The notes under the pieces: model-generated
Told to the model about the DNA's origin: nothing
Seen by the model: only the letters and a program-made list of their open reading frames with translations
Databases searched by the model: none
From: Zhengitettix transpicula
Lineage: Eukaryota; Arthropoda; Insecta; Orthoptera; Tetrigidae
DNA length: 64,000 nt
NCBI GenBank assembly: GCA_037074705.1
Contig: CM073594.1
Span: 81,531,009-81,595,008 of the forward strand
Reading direction: 5' to 3'
Made by a program: the position numbers and the translations under genes
Shown here: positions 33,724 to 45,582 of the stretch, in pieces
Layout: each line of letters starts with the position of its first letter
How positions within the stretch are numbered: the stretch's first letter is position 1

Positions 33724-34206
33724 TTTTTTTTAGGGCTACAGCCTAACCCTCTCCGTTTTTGAACTAAGGTTCCCACATGCCGTGGCACCTCGGCCTGTTT
33801 TGAGAGGTGTATGTTCCGGGGTCGCAGACCTTGGGCATACGGTAAGAGTTGTTCGCTATTCCCATTGGAATAGTCGGCCAGCTGCCTCCTAAACTGGTCG
33901 AGGCACGGAGAAGGGAATGCTGCGTCCCCACAGCAAACTCGTCTCCCGCTATCGGAAGGGCGTGGGACATGTACCCAATGCCCGACCTACCCGATGCAGG
34001 TTTTTCTAGGGTTTTCCCTGCATTTCTTTAGGCGAATGCCGGGTAGGATCCATAAACCATAGCCCGGGGGCCCTAGTTAACCCTTGGCTACTTTCCTCTA
34101 CCCTTCCGCATCCCCCCTTTCAAATCCCTTCCTATGCTATTAAAGGGGAGTTGCCCAACGTGGGTCACCCTCGTGTAGCCTGTTGCCCTAAAAAAAAAAA
34201 AAAAAA
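33724..34206 (+). mobile_element. family A retroposon with an inverted scrap of its own 3' end
   Basis: The main part runs from CCTCTCCGTTTTTGAACTAA (about 33748) to TGTAGCCTGTTGCCCT and a poly(A) run (34191-34206), the best-preserved plus-strand copy of the family core. Its left edge is TTTTTTTTAGGGCTACAGCC (33725-33744), which is the reverse complement of the family's own 3' end. The arrangement is either two truncated insertions meeting or a 5' inversion made during reverse transcription. The frame FAIPIGIVGQLPPKLVEARR at 33849-34031 parallels that of the 21.6-kb copy. Confidence 0.85.
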
Positions 34207-34325
34207 GCCGAAGATTACACATAGGGTCAACTGCGAGCACCTCATCTTTGGGTCTGTAGTGCCGCGTATTGAGCTCAGCTCGTAAGCTACGACGTAAGTT
34301 GTATCACGAGGGCCGTAAATAAGAG

Positions 34326-34862
34326 TACGAGGCGTATAGGCTTAAATCGGCAGCCGAATCGCATCATAGGCTAGTGGAAACCTTTGGAAACCGTGCTTAA
34401 TGGAACCTACATGCAGAGAGTGGTTTCGTCGGTTCAAAGAGAGAAATTTTGACATAAGCGACAAGAAGCGTGAAAATCGTCCCAGGAAGGTTGAGTAACA
34501 TCAATTTCAGGCTTCTCTGGGCGACGACGATACCCAATCGGAAAACATACTTGCCGAGCAATTGGTGTTACTATTACTAGCCTCTACGTGCCATGAGAAA
34601 GGTTGAATGTATCGGATAATGGATGCCGCATAAACTGAACCATAGGAAGATGGAGCGACGACGAAACACATGCAAAATCTTGCTCTTTAGACAAAAAGGA
34701 AAGTCGTTAATGTGACTGGGTATTAAATGTGGATATATTGAGAATCAGAACCGCTAGAAGTCGTGGGTTGATCACGGCCAACCATCAAATTTGTTCGCAA
34801 GGCCAAATAGCTCTAGACGGAAGACGTCGCTGTGCGTTTGGTGGGATCAGCAGGGTATTGAG
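34326..34862 (+). pseudogene. mariner (mauritiana-type) transposase fossil
   Basis: Shifting plus frames read LKSAAESHHRLVETFGN, then ENFDISDKK, DDDTQSENILAEQL, a block with METR-like decay of the QMERRKNTCEILL region (34650-34690), KRKVVNVTG-Y at the first catalytic site (mariner TGDEKW, Asp lost), and CAFGGISR / VRLVGSAG at the place of the C-WWDQ block. The fragment covers about the first 60 per cent of a usual 345-residue transposase; the second and third catalytic acids and the terminal inverted repeats are absent. At least eight stops or frameshifts indicate old inactivation. Confidence 0.7.
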
Positions 34863-36841
34863 AAAAATTAATTTTTTGGCTTTAAACAAAAGCAGATCGA
34901 GAAGTTTATCTGATTGACAATCAGATGTACACAATTAAAATACACCAGTTTTGTACGGAATGTAGTTTTTCATATCCATTCTGAGTTAATGTTAATGGCT
35001 ACAAGTTCTCTGTGTATTTCTCACTTAAACTGGAAACATGTCACGATGACATATTCATTATTTACAGGTTTTATTTGTATAATTTGTATTCATTGAATCT
35101 ACAAATTAGCTGCTAATTATTGTAAACCTATATATTATTTACATTATATTAATACACACATTCTTAATGAACTATTACACGTCTATTTTTTAACATTCAG
35201 ATCTAAAAAGTAATAGTAGCAGAAAATAGAAATATTATTATTAGATACTAAGTAAAATTAAATTTTAATACAATTCAATACTTCATTATTTCAAATTAAA
35301 ATGAAATATAAAACGTTTACTTAGAATAAAGTGATCTTACAAAAAGTATATTTGAATGGTTATTTCTAGCTTTTTAGTGTCTACGAGCGAGTTACACTTT
35401 TCTGAACAGACGTATATATGTAGGCTATACATACATTATGGTAACCTACGTCATTTATCAGCCATCTATTCTAGATAAACGTGAACTTGTCAAAGTCGGT
35501 CGGAGCTCAATTGTGTGTTAATAAGCATCTGACGTCACAGTTTTGGCGGTCTTTATTTTCATTTCATTTTAACTTTGTCGTCAATTTCGCAATTATAGCA
35601 GTAAAAAGTAAAAATCCAATGTAGTTGACATAAAATGACACTAAACAATCTAAGATGATTTTCTAAAATTAGTCAAATAGCCTAATATAATATTTGAATT
35701 ATCCAACGCCTGACTGTCCTGCGAATACATATCATTGTAAATATTTTTATTGCTAGTTTTGGAAAGTCGGATACCTTGCTCATGTATTTCTTTTTGTCAT
35801 TACATGCATCGGTAATGAATAATGCGAAGGGAGAATTTTTCGAGAGTCTTAACCAGGATCGTCTTCCTTGTGTTTCTGATTATGAACTTTGTAAAAATCA
35901 TAAAGGGTTTTGTCACGATAAACATGTTGTCTGTATAAGGATAATATTTTACGATACTGATAACGTAAATAACGTGTTTTAAAGAGTTTGGAGAGTGTTC
36001 AGTCTATCGTCATCACGTAGCTTGGTAATCCCGGCAACACCGAGGCCCCAGCCCCTAGGCATCTGCAGACCCGCAGGCCAGAGTCCTTAACGAACGACCA
36101 AGAAAAATACCGCCTCAATATCCCAGCCTGGTTTTCCTCTCTGGATCTGGCCAGTTTGTGTAATGCAGTCGCGAAGACGCAAATTATTTAGGTCAAATAG
36201 TTTGATCTTAAAAACCCTTCAAGAGTCAAGATATGTTCAGTATTTAATGTAAACACCACATTGACACCGTCGTGATCAATTCAGATATATTCAGGAATCA
36301 AGTAAGGAGTCAGCATGAGTAAATGATTTCCTATTATTAATAACTCCAAAACGAAGCAATTTGATAAATGTTGCACATAAATCGGTTTTTACTATTGATT
36401 CCCGTATTGTCTGCAAATTGTTATTGATTAACCGACCAATATGATTTTTATGTTTTATATATAACATTTTCGTTATATGAGATTAATTTTACGCTATATT
36501 TCCAGATTATTGACGCTCAATAAATATAATTCTTCTTTTTAGAATTTAATCTGATATGAAATTATTGTATATTTTTCCATTTCCGATCAGGAAGTGCCAT
36601 TAAAATGAAATTGTCCCATCTATCGCAAACAAGAAACGTTTCAAATACTGTGATAAATAATTTATAAACTGTGATGTGCCATTAGTTTACAAATATTAGA
36701 TTCGATTTATTTTACTTGAGCAAATAAAATTTAAGTAATTTTTCCTTTCTTCTTAATTGTAGTTTCTTTAAACCGTAAAATTTAGTGCTCTACAATTTCT
36801 GGGTCTTCAACATATTCTTCATATTTTTCATTTATTTGTAA
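34863..36841. other. AT-rich stretch without recognised genes
   Basis: A 68-codon plus-strand ORF at 35776-35982 (with several Cys and a FVCIRIIF-like end) is unrecognised. A GC-richer patch at 36015-36170 contains no motif that I can name. Confidence 0.3.
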
Positions 36842-37602
36842 CTAGCTGGGTGCCCGGCGTTGCCAGTGTATTTATTTATATAAACCCGAAAATGTATTTA
36901 ATTTTATATTAATTTTTAGTCAACAAGTTATTTAACCTACATATAACTGCTCCTAGTTCCGTACATACTTTCAACCAATTGTGCATTAATTGAAGAGCTA
37001 TAAAATACATTGAATTTAATTCATAATCCCAAGAAACATACTTCCTAATTCCTTTACGAATAGAATACTTAAATATACTCCTCGAGTATTGCAGAATATA
37101 ATTGTCCCTCGGTCTTCAGACATTAACAAAGATTAAATTCATGAAATTATAAGCTAGATTCAAAGTTCAAACAAATGGTCGCCATATTGGAGTCACTAAT
37201 TGGCCTGAATATTAACTTCCATTTTCCGCAAGGATCGTAAAGTATTTTGTATTGTTTTTTATTATCATTCGATGAAGTATTACTGGATAAAATGATCCTT
37301 TTTATCCAATGAAAATATTTCTGCTTTATTTCATTACGGAAAACGGAACTATTTCCTTTGTTCGTCGCGTATTAACGTCTCTCCCTCTAACGTGACGTCA
37401 TGGTCTCTTGGCGCGCAGTAATTTAACTTAAAATGAACATATTTTTAAATTATAAGACTTTCCACTTTTATACTACGGGATTCTAACCCCTACAGTACCG
37501 TTTCTCGAGTTTGGAAGAATATGTTCATCAAGTTTCGTTTAAATTTGTATAGAATATACATACATACATACATGTATTTATTATATATATATATATATAG
37601 AC
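36842..37602 (+). repeat. family B interspersed repeat, long copy
   Basis: Starts CTAGCTGGGTGCCCGGCGTT, matching the start of the copy at 5687, and ends in AATATACATACATACATACA plus a TATA-rich tail at 37555-37602. The interior is AT-rich and without ORFs. The tail resembles those at 18.1 and 60.6 kb. Confidence 0.5.
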
Positions 37603-39131
37603 GTTCTAGTAATATATTTTTCTACAGATTATTATAATCATTATTATTATATTGGTTTTAAAGAAAACGGAGCGGAATTTTTCTGTGATCTGTGATCAAT
37701 TACACATTTGTTTCTACACGGAAAATAATGGAATATTATACTTACAGCAACCAATAATTTCTTGGTTATCGAAAAAACAATATTTGAACTTAAGTTATTA
37801 GATTAGATTAATTGAATTTTCATAGCTTGATGTAATAAACCAAAATAATATGAAAATTTAACTCTGTGGGAGCGATAGTATCTCAGTTGTAATAAGATTT
37901 TTTTTTCTTTTGACAACCTAAATTGCAGAAATTAATCGGAAATATAATTAAATTTTCCTCTGGCATGTAACGAAATCAGAAAGCAGGGAAAATAAGATCA
38001 AAGTAAAATTAAATATGGGAAGTCTTCTTCCAATACGTTCCTTCGTTCCTTTGCTTCACTTTCCATTTAAACTACCTTTGAATTTTAGTCAGAGTAGGGA
38101 AGCCAAGTCCATTACATCTGCTTTAGTCTCTTTTGTGACTCGCTCAATTTCCTGTTTCTAGTTTCATTTTACTACCCATGTGGAATATGTTCATAGAAGC
38201 AGATAGACGAAAACTAACTTTTTATGGGTCGGTAGTTAGATATTTTACTAAAATATAAGTTTTGAATCTAATACTTGACATAGACTTTTTATATATTTGT
38301 CAACACTTTCATCCAAACGCTTTAATTATAGATGTCTGATAAAAGAATCTGTATCATCACCTGAATTTGAATTAAATTAATAATTTCTATCAGAAATTGA
38401 AAATAATAATTTATAATTTCTCCTGAAAAACTTTATTTTAATGGCTCGGTGTTTTACCTTAGATTTCTAACTTAAAACAAATATACAAGTATGATTATCA
38501 ACTTACGAAATATAATTAAACTTCACATTTATTATGACCGTAGTATCCTAAAGTATATATTTTAAAAATAGGACAGATTTGTTATGTGTTTAAAGAAACA
38601 TAGGCTGTTTGTTAAATTAAAATTAAATATTAACATCAGCTTGCACTAATACTATTTACTATCAGAGATTTCCAGTCTTCCCTTAAAGTTAAGTGGTTTA
38701 GCTTCATACAATTCATGCATACTTCTGAAAATAAAAATATCAGATGAATCTAACAGTGATGAGCATTTTTCAGTGACCAGATCCTCAAAGAATGCCTCAA
38801 CGTATCTTTCAGAGTTACGACATGAGACGCTCCGTGGATGATCTTGGTTAAAATTTATTATGGACAGGCAAATCACTTTTTTAAAAAATATATTAGCATT
38901 ATTTACCAAGGATATACTACGAAACCAAGCATCAATTGTAATATTTGAGATTTGCAATGAAATTGATAATTAGTTATTCTATTGTTTGTGACAACTAGTG
39001 GTGAAGAAAACATAGATGGCAAACTAGCAGGCAACATACGGAAGGGATATTTGAACTTTCTATCAAAACAGAATGATAATTAGAAAAGGAAAATCTGCAG
39101 AATGTCGTGTCTTTCTTGTTTTTCTGGTTCT
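37603..39131. other. AT-rich stretch, one unrecognised ORF
   Basis: A 101-codon minus-strand ORF at 38652-38957 (contains FFKKVICLSIINFN and EKCSSLLDSSDIFIF) is not recognised. No conserved context supports it as a gene. Confidence 0.3.
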
Positions 39132-39475
39132 GATATCAGCCGAGACGCCTAAATCAGTTTGAGAGACGAATACTCCGGGATCTCAGAAATTGGGCATACG
39201 GCAAGAGTTAAATTTTCCCATGCTGGTCCATCTACCTGTAATCCTGGTAAGGGTTATGGAGATGTGAATTTTGCATTCACACAGAAAAGCTCACCCCCAG
39301 TCATCGGTAGAGCGTCGGACAAGTACAGAGTGCCCCATCTAGCTAATAAAAATTTCTCTAGGGCTTTCCTTAAACTATACACCGGGACCTCTTTACTAAC
39401 TTTCTTTCCCTTCCTGTGGTATTATAAGGAAGTTGCCACAACGTGAATTAGCCCCGAGTAGCCTGCCTCTCAAAA
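39132..39475 (+). mobile_element. family A retroposon, strongly diverged copy
   Basis: Order of family words is kept (GGGCATACGGCAAGAGTT, CATCGGTAGAGCGTCGGACA, TTTCTCTAGGGCTTTCC, CCTTCCTGTGGTATTATAAG, GAGTAGCCTGCCTCTCAAAA) but the spacing and many bases differ. It is either an old copy or a separate subfamily. Confidence 0.7.
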
Positions 39476-40454
39476 AAGAGTCCCGTGTTTCATTTTCTCC
39501 TAACGTCAGTTTCGTTTCATACCGCATATTTATCATTTCTTTATTTATTTATTCTATCTTACTTCGAATCTGGTTATTAGTTCTTCAATTTAATCAAGAA
39601 GGAAATTAAGATTTAGGAGGCTGGGTTTATTTACTTAGCAAATTACACAAGAGCGAATTGTGGTTTTATAGGTAGTCAAGTTGTATGAAGCGACTCAGTG
39701 CGCAACTGGGAAAATTTACTTTGTTTAAGAAGAGACTTTGAATAGCAAATGTCTGCGAAGTTGGTTGCATTCTAAATGTATAAGGATAGCGAACTACCAG
39801 TAATTCAACACGATTAAAACATTTATTGGCCGTTGCATAATGAACGGGGAAGTCGGCCGCTCGCTGTTGAATTGCGTCCATTGTTCTGTGCCCTGCTTGC
39901 CCTTGCTGGACGCTGAGCCAGGGATTTCAAGGGTTTACCGATTAAACAAAAGACTGAGCAGGGTAGATTAGTTCGACAAGTAGGCTGCCTTAGCACAGAC
40001 ACCTAAATCTAGATCAAGCATGCGCGCCCAAACTTCCTTGCGGTCCAGAAATGGGCTCATGTGCTTAGGAACCCATAGTGAAGTTTACACGATTCGGTTA
40101 TGAATTAGGCCTGGATAATAGACACGAATACAGAAGATCACTTGTAAACTATAATATTATGTTCGTAACTACTATGAATGAGTTAGTTAGTGAGTCGAGA
40201 AAATTACATCTTTCTTTTTCTGTAAGTTGAAATTTTGCTCATGATCTTTCATTCTGACTGGGCAACTAGAATCTAGTGTGATCATTAGAATTACTTATCA
40301 ACAGATATCGCAATTTCGTGACCATAAAAACTAAAATGGTGGGCGACTTCCTTGAGAAGGTCGATATTTCAGATTAAACCTAATAGTTCTGCACCATATT
40401 AAACAAATGCATCCTCAGTCATTTTGGAGTGTAACATTTACGTTAATTCGAGGA
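39476..40454. other. unassigned stretch
   Basis: A 71-codon minus-strand ORF at 39666-39881 is unrecognised. No shared repeats noted. Confidence 0.3.
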
Positions 40455-40874
40455 TTCCTATTCCTCTCTCTGGGTTTTTGAACTGAGGTTCCCACAAGCC
40501 GAGGCACGTGGGTCAGTTTTCAGAGGTGTTTGATCAGGGGTCGCCGAACTTGGGCATACGGTAAGATTTGACCTGTATTCCTATTGGAATAGTCGGCCAG
40601 CTGCCTACTAAAATGGTCGAGGCACGGAGAAGGGAATGCTGCGTCCGACAGTAAACCACTTTCCCGTCTTTGGAAGGGCGTGGGACAAGAAACCGAATGC
40701 CGGACCTACTTCATGCAGGTTTTTCTACGGTTGTCCCTGCATCACCTTTTGTCGAATTGCCGGGTAGGTTTCTTAAAACAAAAGACCATAGACGCTAGTA
40801 AATACTTGGCTACCTTGCTCTATCTTTCCGAATCTCCCCTGTCAGGAACTATATGCTATTAAAGGACAGTTGCC
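40455..40874 (+). mobile_element. family A retroposon copy lacking the 3' end
   Basis: Follows the family from CCTCTCTGGGTTTTTGAACT through TCGGCCAGCTGCCTACTAAA to TATGCTATTAAAGGACAGTT, then departs before the usual GTAGCCTGTTGCCCT-poly(A) end. The 3' end has been deleted or overwritten. Confidence 0.8.
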
Positions 40875-43800
40875 TGTCTACACACACTTCTTCATCTTTC
40901 ACGTTGGATGAAACTTTAGCGCTATCAGTTATCAACCAGATCAGAAGTCATCCTTGACACCCCATACTAAAAAAATTAATGAAAATGCGTAGAATACAGT
41001 CTCATTTGTATGAAAATTAAACGAAGAAGGAAAAACGAGACGTACGAGTATATTATTTAATTTCGCGTTTTAAAATTAAAATAAAAATATTTATTTAATA
41101 AATAATCTCCTCATATAATGTTTACTTCAGGAAAGATTGTTTTTAAATTGTTATATATTTTTGATTTTAAATGGTTATATTTATATGTTCATGGGAGAAT
41201 AAAACTTAAAATAAAAAAATTGATGGTCAATGCCTAATTTTGACTTAATAATTATTATGCGCTTTCCGATAGATAGCACTAAGATTTATATTATTAAGTA
41301 CACATGGATGAATGCATCCTAAATTATTAATAGCGAACTAAATAATGGACACTGCCCGAAATGTATAATAACATTTAATGGGATTCTAACGCACGTTCTC
41401 TGACTGACAAGGAGTCCGGTCGCAAACAGTGACCAAAATGAGAATATTTTCGTCAATTCTCCATGTTTTTTAAAAACCAGTTAATGCTTCGAAAACAATT
41501 ACATTCCCAACCACTATAATTCATGACAAATGAATGTAGGACCGACAATTCTGGAGATATCATCAGTAGAAGTACTTCAAACTGGCATTGTTTCTGAAAA
41601 GGACGAAAAGCATCCCACAATTAACGAACGATTTCTACAGCTTCAGTGAACCACATTTCGTAATCATGTATATCATTAAACGCTTAATTTAATGTTCTAC
41701 AATATATTACTGAAAATTGTTTTTAGTAAAATAATTACTGCTGATAAGAGGTGCAAAATTTCATGATTTTGTGGCCACAGAAACGTTTGAATATGAAAAC
41801 TAGTTTTTTTTAATATTGGCCAAAACCTATACAAATAGGAAGAAGAAAATAAAATACTAGATCTTTTGTTCGTGGAGGCCTTTTTTTGGACATGATACAG
41901 GGTAGAATGTTCCTGCCAGCAATTTACTTAATTGGCGGTAATATCCTTAAATATGGCTAATATTCAATATAAGATATAATAAAAAAGTATGGTCATTTCT
42001 AAGTTTAGGATGTGGCACTCCGCTCGCTACCAGCCGTAGAATGTCTCTGACGGTCCAATTCCTAGAACGGCTTACCTGCGGTAGGAGGAAGTAACATTGG
42101 AAAAAATAGCCCTTTCCATACTAAGCTAGTTTATTAAATTTATTAAAGATATGTACAATTAAAATTTTGCCCTCCCGACTAGCCAGTTATGAAAACTCAG
42201 GGATTGTTGTGGCAAATTAGGCCCGGGTAACGAATTTTATAAAAAGTGCTTTACGCAACCATGAAATATGCAATATTGGTTACCAGACTGGGGCCTCTGC
42301 AACACTGCGATGTCCCTCGCCGCTGGTCATCGATGTCTGTCTCGTGGAGTCTCGCTGGTAAATTCTCAACTTCTCAAGAGCAACCGCTCACTGTAACTTC
42401 TCCAGTCAGAATACCTGACCAGGCCTCCACTTCTCCCGACCTGTGAGACCAATTGTTTTTCTATTGGTCCATTTAATTTGTTATGGACCAATCACAGGTC
42501 CTAGACGATCAGACGTAGAGAACTCCAACCACGAAACCCTCTGCACCTGCTGTTTGCTGACGGGAAAACCCCCGATGGAGGTACAGTTACAATCCCCAGC
42601 CTGACTGGCACCAAACGGTACTTTTTGCTGATGTTGGATAAACATGGTTGCTCACGCGTTTAAACAAACTGACTAAAATATCAGTATAATCAATGAAAAG
42701 ACGCCTATTCTAAATAACGCGCTATAAGGTCATCAACAAAATTTAACTGAAATCACTGCATTTAATGAATTACTCAGAGTAAATTTCATTAACAAAAACT
42801 TGCTAAATATTTAGCAAAAGGTGATGGAAAAAGTGTTAGTTGACAATGGAAATTATAATAAATAATTTTTCTATAAATTGTACGGAAGGAAAAATATCTT
42901 CTCATATATGCTGTTCACGTAAGATATTTTAAAGTCTGAACTTTCATATATGAGAGCAGTGTGATGTTAATGTCACGTTCAGAAATACGGATTAGAGATA
43001 AATGCTTATAAAGGGAAAAGTAGAGAGATTTATTTGGTGAAACGGGGATCCGGAAGTGTGAAAATCTCCGTATTCTTTCAAATGGAACAGTATGGACTGC
43101 AGATTTGCTAAACGGTAGAAGATTACCATAATCTGATTACAACCCTCTTAAAGCTTGAAGGAATAAAGCAAGTGAGCAGAATTTGTAAAGGCGAGTTAAT
43201 AAATGAACGGATATATCAACTGTCGTGGATTAATGTATTTAGAGCATATTTTATAAACAAGTTAATATCTTTGTTACATGAAAAATCAATATACCTGCCT
43301 AGCATAATGAATGTGGAAAACAAAGGACGAATATCCAAAGCAAAATATCCAAAAATAATATAGACCACAATATTTGTAAAAATATACCTTCAGCATGACG
43401 AACAATTATGTATACTGAAACATACCATGTTGATTAGCGTAATTCATCATATCAAAAGAATTGTAATATAATTGGAAGAGTCAATTTGTGGGTGAAATTG
43501 ATGGTACAAGGAAAAATGGTTTGAATAAATTCATCTTAAATTAGCTTTAGTATCATAAGATCCAATAACAATTAAAAGCTTATTCAATCATTAATTATGG
43601 GTAAAATCAATTTATCTTATTTTTCTATAAGTTAATGAAACATTTGCTACGTGAATTAGTAAATTTATATTTTCTTTACAGAACAGAATTAGTATATTTA
43701 AGTTGTTTGTCATTCGTAGTATTTATCAACTGTTCTGTTCAATTACTATTTAAATATAATAACATTGCCTGTTACATAGGGAAACTTGTAAGGTCACTAA

Positions 43801-44439
43801 ATACCCGAATCGAAGAAAAAAATGTTCAATACTTTTGGTCTCCAAACATATCATCATTTAAAATATTTATAGCTCAGGAATTTTTTTCCCCATCTTGTAG
43901 ATGTTGTGTACCAATGTTTCCGTAGTCTAAAAACCACGAAATTTTGCACTAATAAAAAAAAGCATGAAGCATTCTGTTGAAAATAATGTTCAGTAATAAA
44001 TTGTAAAGCATAAAATTATGCATGAAATGGTGTATCTGTTTACGAAATTTGGTCTAAAGAAATGGTCTGAAATTTTTGGAAAGTTTACGGCGTTTTACAT
44101 CATTTCCGATAACAATGCAGTTTGTCATATTTCTAATGCTGATATCTCCAAAATGGTCGGCAGTAAACTAATTTGTCATACAATATACACTTTAGGGAAT
44201 TTAATTCTCTTACAAACGCATGATATGATTTTAACAATCCGATGAAAATCGCAGAAAATACACCCATTTTGCTGGCTGTATACCACCGGCCATGTAGCGC
44301 TAATATTATGGTGCTGAGGTTGGAAGTGACGATTACCTACGTCAGGGTGAAACGTGTCTGTTGCAGACTATATTAAAATGTTGAAGAGTTTTGTTTCTCT
44401 AAGAGGACGAAAGAATCCAGCTTTTCAAAAGAGTATCTA
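40875..44439. other. AT-rich stretch with one GC-richer island
   Basis: An island at 42010-42610 contains a 66-codon ORF (42246-42446) that I do not recognise, and a perfect 10-bp inverted repeat ATTGGTCCAT / ATGGACCAAT at 42463-42472 and 42483-42492. ORFs at 43172-43363, 43635-43925 and 44018-44245 are AT-driven and unrecognised. Confidence 0.3.
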
Positions 44440-44640
44440 TATTGGATGAAGTTTTCTCGGCATTATAACCGGGTAGCGTCGTTTAATATCCACAACGTTT
44501 CTATGGCTTGCACCGCCACTTTCTTCAGGTGAAGTGCCGTTCGAAGCATCAGCGGTGACATCTAACGGGAGGTCCAGCCTCCTCTTCTAGTTGTCGGAGT
44601 TCCTTCCTCGTGGAATCTGCTCCGCGATGACGACTAATAT
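44440..44640 (-). mobile_element. Penelope-like element, 3' terminal fragment with hammerhead-like core
   Basis: Minus-strand sequence from GCAGATTCCACGAGGAAGGA through GTTAGATGTCACCGCTG matches the PLE 3' UTR at 50335-50420, then continues past the point where that copy is cut: CACCTGAAGAAAGTGGCGGT, GCAAGCC-TAGAAACGTTG and CCGAGAAAACTTCATCC. It therefore supplies the terminal part missing from the 50-52 kb element. Confidence 0.75.
44497..44528 (-). ncRNA. hammerhead-ribozyme-like core in PLE terminus
   Basis: CTGAAGA, then an arm TGGC, loop GGTGCAA, arm GCCA, then GAAAC. In the related copy at 754-785 the same stem is six perfect pairs (GATGGC/GCCATC) but the first base of the core is T. 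CGTTG after GAAAC can pair with CGACG further on. An extra A between CUGANGA and stem II and weak stem I leave activity uncertain. Confidence 0.4.
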
Positions 44641-44772
44641 TATGCCTATAACATACTAATATTCTGTCATTACTAAAATGTCATTATTTGGGTAAAACAT
44701 TCATACATAACAATTGTAAATGCCTTTTCGGCTACCTAACTGTTCGATTCACACTCTCATTCATACACTCAT

Positions 44773-45070
44773 TCATTCACATATATACCGCTGCTGCTGT
44801 TGTAGTTCTTCTTCGCCTTCCGCTACGTTTCTCGGCCGACGCTCTCCGTTCTTTCTAATTTTTTGGAGGGAAAAGGGGGGGATGAAAAATAAATAAGAGA
44901 GTAAATAAATATAAAAGTAAATCCCTGCCAGGTCCCGGACTACGGCGTTGGAGGTACGTGGCGGGAGGTGCAGCGCTCGCCGGAGGCACTTCCTCTCCAG
45001 GGCGAAGATCGTCTCCATGTGGGACTCCGCAGCGCAGGCCCATGCTAGTGAGGCGTACTCCATGATCGGT
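44773..45070 (-). pseudogene. Jockey-like LINE, C-terminal fragment of another family
   Basis: The frame starting at 45063 reads MEYASLAWACAAESHMETIF, ALERKCLRRALHLPPRTSNA, VVRDLAG, corresponding to the region after RT in Jockey-type ORF2 (EYA-P-WA.A...H...L...Q.K.LR...). It is unlike the equivalent part of the 45.1-50.3 kb element. A (CTG)n-like tract (44788-44805) lies near its end. No poly(A) was identified. Confidence 0.6.
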
Positions 45071-45582
45071 CACCCGTTCGAATTTTTTTTTTTTTATGGG
45101 CCAAAGGCCCTTAAAGGCCGTGCCCCCTTGAAAGCACGCACGGCCAAGCATGGGAGTCTACCACTTTCTACACCCCCTCTGCACGTGCTGTTAGTAAACT
45201 AACTTGGAACACAAGGATTGGGAACTTGTGTTTGATCCGCACCTGAGGGCATAATACCCTTTAATACGGTCATTCACGGAGATAGCTTGTGAGAGAGACA
45301 GAATGAAGAGCGTAGGGCTGCGGGAAAAAAGTGCCAATAATTCAACCTGAAGGGTCTCCTTACCGGAAAAAAAACCTCAGCGATAGTTAGATGGGTTGAA
45401 GGGCTAGAATACTGCTCTTGTGCGACAGCAACATGCACATGGTTTTGTTGGTAAGAATAAGTTAGTAGTTGGTTGTGGGTATCATGCACGTCGATCCTCT
45501 TCTCGTCGAAGAGTCCGGATCTCCGCACACGTCCTCTGAAAAACCGTAAACAAGCGAGGTCAGTTAAATCGTTATGAGCCGA

